64,000 nucleotides of DNA from Symbiodinium natans (lineage: Eukaryota; Sar; Dinophyceae; Suessiales; Symbiodiniaceae). The DNA lies in the NCBI GenBank assembly GCA_905221605.1, contig CAJNDS010002413.1:638423-702422 (forward strand). Direction: 5' to 3'. This document shows, piece after piece, positions 56,885-64,000 of the stretch (within the stretch, counting starts at the first letter, position 1; each line of letters starts with the position of its first letter). Position numbers and translations under genes: made by a program. Under the pieces are notes generated by a model. It did no database searches. It saw only the letters and a program-made list of their open reading frames with translations, and was not told the origin of the DNA.

Positions 56885-59156
56885 CTAAACCCTAAAACAA
56901 AGGAGTCCTCGGTTGCCTCTTTGCCTGGGAACTAACAAGTTGCGCTCCTAGAACTACCAAGCCCTTAAAGATCTGCAAGCTACCCCAGCCAAAGGCCGAA
57001 ACACTGAACCCCAGCTACCCGAAAACCCCAAAGCCTAAACCCTAAATCCTAAACCCCTAAACTAAACCCTAAACCCTAAACCCCAAACCCTAAACCCTAA
57101 ACGCAAAACCCTAAACCCAAAACCCTAAACCCTAAACCCTAAACCCCTAAACCCCTAAACCCTAAACCCCTACACCCTCAAACCCTAAACCCTAAACCCT
57201 AAACCCTACACCCTTAAACCCTAAACCCTAAAAACCCTAAAACCCTTGAGGTCTACTTTGCAAACGAGCTGTCCGACTACGGCTCGAAGTCTGGCGGTGC
57301 CGGCGAGCTTGAGTCGCTAAAACAGGGTTTAGGGTTTAGGGTTTAGGGGTTTAGGGTTTGGGGTTTAGGGTTTGGGGTTTAGGGTTTGGGGTTTAGGGTT
57401 TAGGGTTTAGGGTTTGGGGTTTAGGGTTTAGGGTTTGGTGTTTGAGGGCTTGAGGGTTGCAGGGCTTAAAGAGTTTGAGGGTTTAGGGTTTGATGGTTTA
57501 AGGGTTTTAGGCTTTTCAGGGTTTCCGGTTTGAGAGTTTGAGGTTTAGGATTCTAGGGTTTGGGGTTTTCGGGGTTTTTGGGGTTCATAGGGCTCGGATG
57601 GTCTAGGGTTTAGGAATTGGGTTTAGGATTTAGGGTTTAGGGTTTAGGGTTTAGGGTTTAGGGTTTAGGGTTTAGGGTTTAGGGTTTAGGGTTTAGGGTT
57701 TAGGGTTTAGGGTTTAGGGTTTAGGGTTTAGGGTTTAGGGTTTAGGTTTAGGGGTTAGGGTTTAGGGTTTAGGGTTTTGGGTTTAGGGTTTAGGGTTTAG
57801 GGTTTAGGGTTTAGGGTTTAGGGTTTAGGGTTTAGGGTTTAGGGTTTAGGGTTTAGGGTTTAGGGTTTAGGGTTTAGGGTTTAGGGTTTAGGGTTTTTAG
57901 CCCTTTGGCTTGAGGGTCTAAGGTGCACGGTTTAAGGTTGAGGGTTCAGGGTTCAGGGTTTGGGATTTAGGGTTGAGGGTTTAGAGTTTAGATTTTTGGC
58001 CTTTCCAGGCCTTCCCCTTAAAACAAGAACCGCCCAGAAGAGAAAGCTAGTCCTTGGCTGCACAGTGCAATTCCACCACCCCTTTATGTTGGTTATGGCG
58101 TTGCTGATGGAGGGGCTGAAACTTAGCGCCAAGCTGTAAGCCTCAGAACCTCTAAACCCTAAACCCTAAACCCTAAACCCTAAACCCTAAACCCTAAACC
58201 CTAAACCCTAAACCCTAAACCCTAAACCCTAAGCCCTCAAACCGAATACTAAACCCCAAGCCGTGAGCCCCAGTCCCCTGAACCCATGTAAGCTCCGCCT
58301 GCAGAGAATCTAAGGTTGGAGCCATGGGCCCACACTGTTTATGGGTAAAGGGTCAAGGGCTTAGGGTTTAGGGTTTAGGGGTATAGGGTTAAGGATTCAG
58401 GGTTTAGGGGTATAGGGTTAGGGATTCAGGGTTTCGTGTCTAAGCCCTTAGTACGGCGCCTTACCCTTGTTTATTATAGGGATCCGAAGCATGGGCCTCT
58501 CTTGTGTGCAGGGTACATAAGGGCGACCTGTCAAGAAGGACCCATACTTCGAACCCTAGAGAGAACCTGAGAGCGTGCCTAGGCGAGAATGTTCACGAAC
58601 GGATGTTCTCGCATTTTCGCCCCAAACGCTAACCCTAGACCCTAAACCCTGCACCCTACACCCTTCTTGTTCTAGGGGCAGTAGAGCTTACCCTACCCGG
58701 CAAGCCCTAAACGCTCTCAAGTCGGGGGACAGCTTGGGTTCAAGGTTTAGGGGTTTAGGGGGTTGAGGGGCTTTAGGGGTTTGGGGCCTTCAGGGGTTAA
58801 GGGTTTAGGGGTTTAGGAGGTTTAGGGGCTTGGGGGCTTAAGGGTTCAGGGGTTTAGGGGCTTGGGGCTTTAGGGGTCTAGGGGCTTGGAGGCTTAGGGG
58901 TTTAGGGTTGGGGTTTAGGGTTTAGGGGCTTTAGGGGCTTGGGGGTTGCGGGGCTTCGGGGTTTAGGACCCGCTCCTCTGATTCTCAAGCTGGGAGATGC
59001 TTTTCAGCAGTTGAATGCCAGGCATGACCGGCGTTTCCTCCTTTGGCTGCTCTGGCGTGAACTCAGCGGTGTGTTTAGGATTTTTGTAACCCTACACCCT
59101 AAGCCCTAAACCCGAAATCCCCAAACCCTCAGCCCTAAACCCGACCTGCAGATGTA

Positions 59157-59187
<31 letters not shown>

Positions 59188-60540
59188 ATATGTATATATA
59201 TATATGCATATCATAAATGTCCCAAAAGTGTTTTAAACCCTAAAAGTCCTAAAGCCTAGCAACCTACACCCCTGAGTCCCCTCAAGCCCCAAACGTCCCA
59301 CAAAATCCTAGCGGAGCCTCTAAGCCCGTAAACTTTCGCAGGCCCAACGCACCCTGAAATCCCAAAGCCTCAAACCCCAAAACGCGAAAATGCTAAGCCC
59401 TAAACCCTGAAGCCGCGAAACCCGAAAGCCCTAATTCCCAAGCTCTAAAACCCGAAGACCCTAAAACCCCCAAGCCCTTAACCCCCGTAACCCCCTAACA
59501 CGTTAACATCCAAAGCCTACAAATCCCTTATACCTTGTACCCTAAACTCATTAACGAACCTCAACCCCTACAGCCCTCAAGTCCTTAATCCCAACATAGC
59601 CCTTCAGCCCCTCAAAGAGCCCTAAAGCCCTAAACTCCTAAATCCCTAATTCCTAAACCCTAAACCCCCTAAACCCTAAACCCCCTAAACCCTAAACCCT
59701 AAACCTTAAACCCTAAACCCTAAACCCTAAACCTTAAATCCCTCAAACCACCCAGACGAGGTTTCGGTGGCACCAACGCTCGCGGTGACCTCTGGGGCCG
59801 CGCGCTGAGGCGGGTGCGGTGCGTTTTGGTAGGGTTAAGGGTTAAGGGTTGAGGGTTTAGCTGGGTTAAGTGGGGGGGTTTAGGGGTTTTGGGTTCAGGG
59901 GCTTAGGGTTTAGTTTAGGGGTTTTGAGGTTTTGGGGTGTTAGTAGGAGCGCTTAAAGGCCCTAGCCTCCAGGATAACCCGAACCCTAAACCCTAAACCT
60001 TAAACCCTGAACCCTAAACCCTAAACCCTGAACCCTGGCCCCTGAACCCTACCCTAAGCCCTAAGCCCTAAACCCTAAACCCTAAACCCCAAACTTGATG
60101 CGAAACTGTAGGAAGCGCCATCGAGTTTAGAGCTTCAGGACAACCTTGGAGACCCGGCAGTTGGGAAGGTTGGGGTTTGAGGGTTGGGGGTTTGATGGTA
60201 GGGTTTAGGGTTTAGGGTTCAGGGTTGAGGGTTGAGGGTTGAGGATTGGCGCTTTACTTTTAGCCCTGCATGTCGACAGTTGTGTGGCCATTGCCCAGTA
60301 AGCAGTCGATTATGATAGAACCATAAGCGCTAAGTCCCAAAACCCAAAGCCCAAAACTCTCAGCCTTAAGCCCGAAACCCGTCCCAGCCCTCCGATACCC
60401 CTACTTGGCACTCGCACTCCTGTTGCCCACAACGTTTCAGGGTCAGGGTTCAGTAGGATCCTGCTCCGTAAGGGTTTCGGGTTTAGGGTTCCTGAAAATC
60501 CTCCCATAAAGCCCAGAAGCCCGCGCCCTAAACACGCACA
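56885..60540 (+). other. Subtelomeric DNA with telomeric arrays and exon-like islands
   Basis: Arrays at 57050-57245, 57326-57440, 57618-57895 (longest TTTAGGG block in the window, about 275 bp), 58148-58235, 59650-59745 and 59985-60090. Islands that read like exons: 57246-57325 (EVYFANELSDYGSKSGGAGE and on) and 58985-59072 (DAFQQLNARHDRRFLLWLLW). A (TATATG)-type tract lies at 59155-59212. Products are not recognised. Confidence 0.45.
57618..57895 (+). repeat. Long TTTAGGG array
   Basis: About 275 bp of TTTAGGG with few changes. G-rich strand reads rightwards, opposite to the terminal array. Confidence 0.9.
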
Positions 60541-62342
60541 ATGGCCCCTAAACCCTAAACCCTAAACCCTCAACCCTAAACCCTAAATTCTAAACCCTAC
60601 ACCCTAAACCCTAAACCCTGACCCCTACACCCTGAACCCTCAACCCCAAACCCCAAACCCCAAACCCCAAACCCCAAACCCCAAACCCCAAACCCCAAAC
60701 CCAAAACCCCAAACCCGAAACCCGAAACCCGAAACCCTAAACCCTAAGCCCCTAAACCCCTAAACCCCTAAACCCCCAAACCCCTAAACCCCTAAACCCT
60801 AAACCCTAAACCCTAAACCCCTACACCCCTAAACCCTAAACCCCCTAACCTAAACCCCTAAGAAGCCCCTAAACCCCTAAACCCCTAAACCCCTAAACCC
60901 CTAAACCCCTAAACCCCTAAAACCCCTAAACCCTAAACCCTAAACCTCTAAACCCTAAACCCTACACCCTAAACCGTAAACCCCTAAAACACCCCTAAGC
61001 CCTAAACCCCCTCAAAACCCTAAACCCTAAACCCCTAAAACCCCCCAACCCCTAAACCCTAACCCCTAACCCCTAACCCCTAAACCCTAAACCCTAAACC
61101 CTAAACCCTAAACCCTAAACCCTAAACCCTAAACCCTAAACCCTAAACCTAACCCTAAACCCTAAACCCTAAACCCTAAACCCTAAACCCTAAACCCTAA
61201 ACCCTAAACCCTAAACCCTAAACCCTAAACCCTAAACCCTAAACCCTAAACCCTAAACCCTAAACCCTAAACCCTAAACCCCTACCCCTAAACCCTAAAC
61301 CCTAAACCTAAGCCCCTAAGCCCCTAAACACCCTACACCCTAAACCCCTAACCCCCTAACCCCTAAACCCTACACCCCAAACCCCAACCCCAGCCCAAAC
61401 CCCCCAAGCCCCTAAACCCCTAACCCCTAAAGCCTCTAAACCCGAAACCCTAAACCCTAACCCCTAACCCCTAACCCCTAAACCCCTAAACCCCTAAACC
61501 TAAACCCCTAAACCCTAAACCTAAACCCTAAACCCCTAAACCCAACCCTAAAACCCTAACCCTAAAAGCCTAAACCCTAAACCCCTAAACCCCTAAACCC
61601 CTAAACCCCTAAACCCCTAAACCCCTAAACCCCTAAACCCCTAAACCCCTAAACCCCTAAACCCCTAAACCCCTAAACCCCTAAACCCCTAAACCCCTAA
61701 ACCCCTAAACCCCTAACCCCCTAAACCCCTAACCCCCTAAACCCCTAAACCCCTAAACCCCTAAACCCCTAAACCCCTAAACCCCTAAACCCCTAAACCC
61801 CTAAACCCCTAAACCCCTAAACCCCTAAACCCCTAAACCCCTAAACCCCTACCCCTAAACCCCTAAACCCCTAAACCCCTAAACCCCTAAACCCCTAAAC
61901 CCCTGAACCCAAACCCCTTAAAACCCTAAACCCTAAACCCCTAACCCTAAAGCCTAAACCCTAAAAGCCCCTAAACCCTAAAAACCCTAAACCCTAAACC
62001 AACCCTCTAACCCCTAACCCCTAACCCTAACCCCTAAACCCTAAACCCTAAACCCTAAGCCCCTAAGCCCCTAAACCCCTAACCCCTCACCCCCTAAACC
62101 CCCTAACCCCTAAACCCTAAACCCTAAACCTCTAACCCCTAAACCCCTAAGCCCCTAAACCCCTAAACCCCTAAACCTCTAAAACCCTAAACCCTAAACC
62201 CCTAAACCCCTAAACCCCTAAACCCCTAAACCCTAAACCCTAAACCCTAAACCCTAAACCCCTAAACCCTAAACCCTAAACCCCTAAACCCCTAAACCCC
62301 TAAACCCTAAACCCTAAAGCCTAAACCCCTAAACTCTAAAAC
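60541..62342 (+). repeat. 1.8-kb telomere and telomere-variant block
   Basis: Mixed CCCTAAA (for example 61080-61280), CCCCAAA (60640-60710) and a long homogeneous CCCCTAAA octamer stretch (about 61570-61905). The largest telomere-like block in the window; no coding sequence. Confidence 0.93.
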
Positions 62343-64000
62343 CTTGGCTTCGGCCGGTCCGCAACCCTGCACCCTAGACCCTTAACCCAGGCACCATCCT
62401 CCCTCCAAACATGGGTTTAGGGTTTAGGGTTTAGGGTTTAGGGTTTAGGGTTTAGGGCTTAGTTTTCTTGTGGTTTTTGTTTTGTGGCCTACAGGGTTAG
62501 GGATTAGGGTGTAGGGTTTAGGGTTTCATGTTTAGGGGTGGTCAGGGGCAGCCGGAAGACTGAGCTGCTGGACACGGGCGAGTGGGTGGTGCGACGCCGC
62601 TCGGGCTGCCTTTTTCAGGGAGGCCTCTTTGTAGGGTTTAGGGTTTAGGGTTTAGGGGGTGAGGGCTTATGAGGGCTTACAGGAACTAGGGGTTTAGAGG
62701 CCTTGTAGCGACATTAGGGTTTAGGGTCTGGGGGCTTGAGGGCTCATAGCAGCTTCAGCGTTTATGGTCTACGGGTTACACGTTAGAGGGCTTATACCCC
62801 CACCCTCCCCCCCCTTGTACGGTTCATGGTGGGTTCGGGGTTTAGGGTTTAGAGTCTGCCCCCCATCCGCAGGGTTCAAGGTTAGGCTTTACGTCCCCGT
62901 AGTTCATGGTAGGCTTGGGGTTTCGGGTTCAGGGTGTTCTGGATTCAAGGTTTAGGGTTTGTAAGGGTGGGGGTTTAGGGTTGTGTGGGGAGGGGGGGGG
63001 AGAGGGGAGGGGTGGAGAGCGCGGAGCGCGGACACAGGCAGTGGCTGCAAAGCCAAAAAAACTCCTAGGGTGCCTTGAGTCAAGCTCCCAAATCCCCATA
63101 GAGAGGTATCTTGATCAACTTGTGCTGCCTAGACCCTAAGCCCTAAACCCTAAAACTTAAGCCCTCAACCCCAAACCTTAAACCCAACTCACATACATCG
63201 TGGATCCTTTGTCATAGTGGGATAACATCTTACATTTTTAAGGGTACTTAAACTCAATAAGAATAAAATTTTGAATTTTTATTACTATCCCAACTATGAG
63301 CCCTAAACCCTAAAACTTAAGCCCTCAACCCCAAACCTTAAACCCAACACACACACACATACATCGTGGATCCCTCTCACTGTGAGAGTGCCGCGTCCCT
63401 GGGCAGCTTTCTCCCTTGCTCGCGTCATTCCGTCCGAGCCAGACTGGGCAGCGGAGTTCGGGTTTAGGGTTTAGGGTTTAGGGTTTAGGGTTTAGGGTTA
63501 GGGTTCAGGGCTTCGGGCGCTCGAGAATAGACGAGATCTGGCGATGCCTACAAACCCAGTCTCGGCCCAAAACTCCAAACTCCACCCGGTTTAGGGCTTG
63601 GGGTTTAGGGGTTTAGGGGTTTAGGGGTTTAGGGGAAACACTGCAAACACCCAAACCCCAGCTCCACCCGCCCGCCGCCAACAGCCGAGGCCAGCTCTTC
63701 TACGATCGGGTCTTCCACTACGGAAATCCAGGATCCTCCCTTGGCGCGCAGCATGCTGAGGTTTAGGTTTTGGTGTATAGGGGTTAGGGTGATTAGGGGG
63801 TGATTTGGGGGGGGATTAGGGGGTGATCAGGTTGATTGGGGGGTGCTGGGGGGGTGATTAGGGTGATTCGGGTTGAGGGTTTAGAGGTTCGTGTTCAGGG
63901 GCCGTAGAGCTTAGGGTGTTGGGTTCATGATGATCTTTAGGAGGTGCCGTCGCGCTCTTAGCCCTTTTTCTTCTCGTGTGGGCCTTTGAAAATGTCGCTG
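62343..64000 (+). other. Right end of window: arrays and exon-like islands
   Basis: TTTAGGG arrays at 62413-62460, 62634-62660 and 63462-63505. Islands that read as protein: about 62548-62634 (SRKTELLDTGEWVVRRRSGC then LFQGG) and about 63676-63765 (SRGQLFYDRVFHYGNPGSSL). A 65-bp direct repeat occurs at 63139-63207 and 63300-63374. From 63770 to 63870 there is a GGGTGATTAGG-type repeat. No product recognised. Confidence 0.4.
63139..63374 (+). repeat. Direct repeat pair of about 65-70 bp
   Basis: AACTTAAGCCCTCAACCCCA and ACATACATCGTGGATCC occur in both copies (63139-63207, 63300-63374), separated by about 90 bp of AT-rich sequence bounded by TGGGATAA and ATCCCAAC. Confidence 0.75.

Overview
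The window is the end of a dinoflagellate chromosome. Four things point there: (CCCTAAA)n telomere repeat opening the sequence and recurring in both orientations throughout; introns with GT, GC and GA donors and AG|G acceptors; copies of the 3' part of the dinoflagellate spliced leader (DinoSL); and RCC1-like proteins of the 'DGSVVTWG' type. Genus cannot be fixed from the sequence alone; a Symbiodiniaceae-like or related alga is my guess.

Layout. 1-17.9 kb: subtelomere made of short unique islands separated by telomere-like arrays. At least 16 islands read in order as exons of one ubiquitin-like/RCC1-repeat gene (157 to about 13880, + strand), so the telomeric arrays lie in its introns; several introns are flanked by direct repeats that supply both splice sites. 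Satellites (5.2-7.1 kb) and small palindromic MITE-like elements sit in the introns. 17.9-25.4 kb: a complete Ty1/copia LTR retrotransposon on the minus strand (224-bp LTRs, initiator-Met-like PBS, Gag, Pol), inserted in telomere repeat with a CTAAA target duplication. 25.4-28.7 kb: more subtelomere with exon-like islands. 28.7-49.8 kb: a very large Ty3/gypsy-like LTR element on the plus strand (292/296-bp LTRs, TACC target duplication) with an internal near-duplicate of about 3.9 kb abutting a 100-N gap. 49.8-64 kb: simple repeats, satellites, an intact intronless RCC1-like gene (51790-53289), more exon-like islands, and a 1.8-kb block of telomere and telomere-variant repeat.

The gypsy-like element is the most unusual object. 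It encodes Gag with CCCH fingers, a protease, the reverse-transcriptase C-half with RNase H, an integrase, a degenerate methyltransferase-like domain, and only then the RT fingers/palm with YVDD; so the RT order is permuted relative to standard Pol. Downstream it carries a convincing Tpt1/KptA-type RNA 2'-phosphotransferase domain with a myristoylation-like N-terminus, then a protein with two RanBP2-type fingers, a membrane segment, a SWIM finger and a broken PLD-like nuclease. Several frameshifts suggest this copy is decaying although its LTRs are nearly identical.

Both LTR elements, though of different superfamilies, carry the DinoSL 3' sequence inside their LTRs. This suggests that trans-splicing shapes their replication. 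Statements of novelty are untested: no database search was possible.
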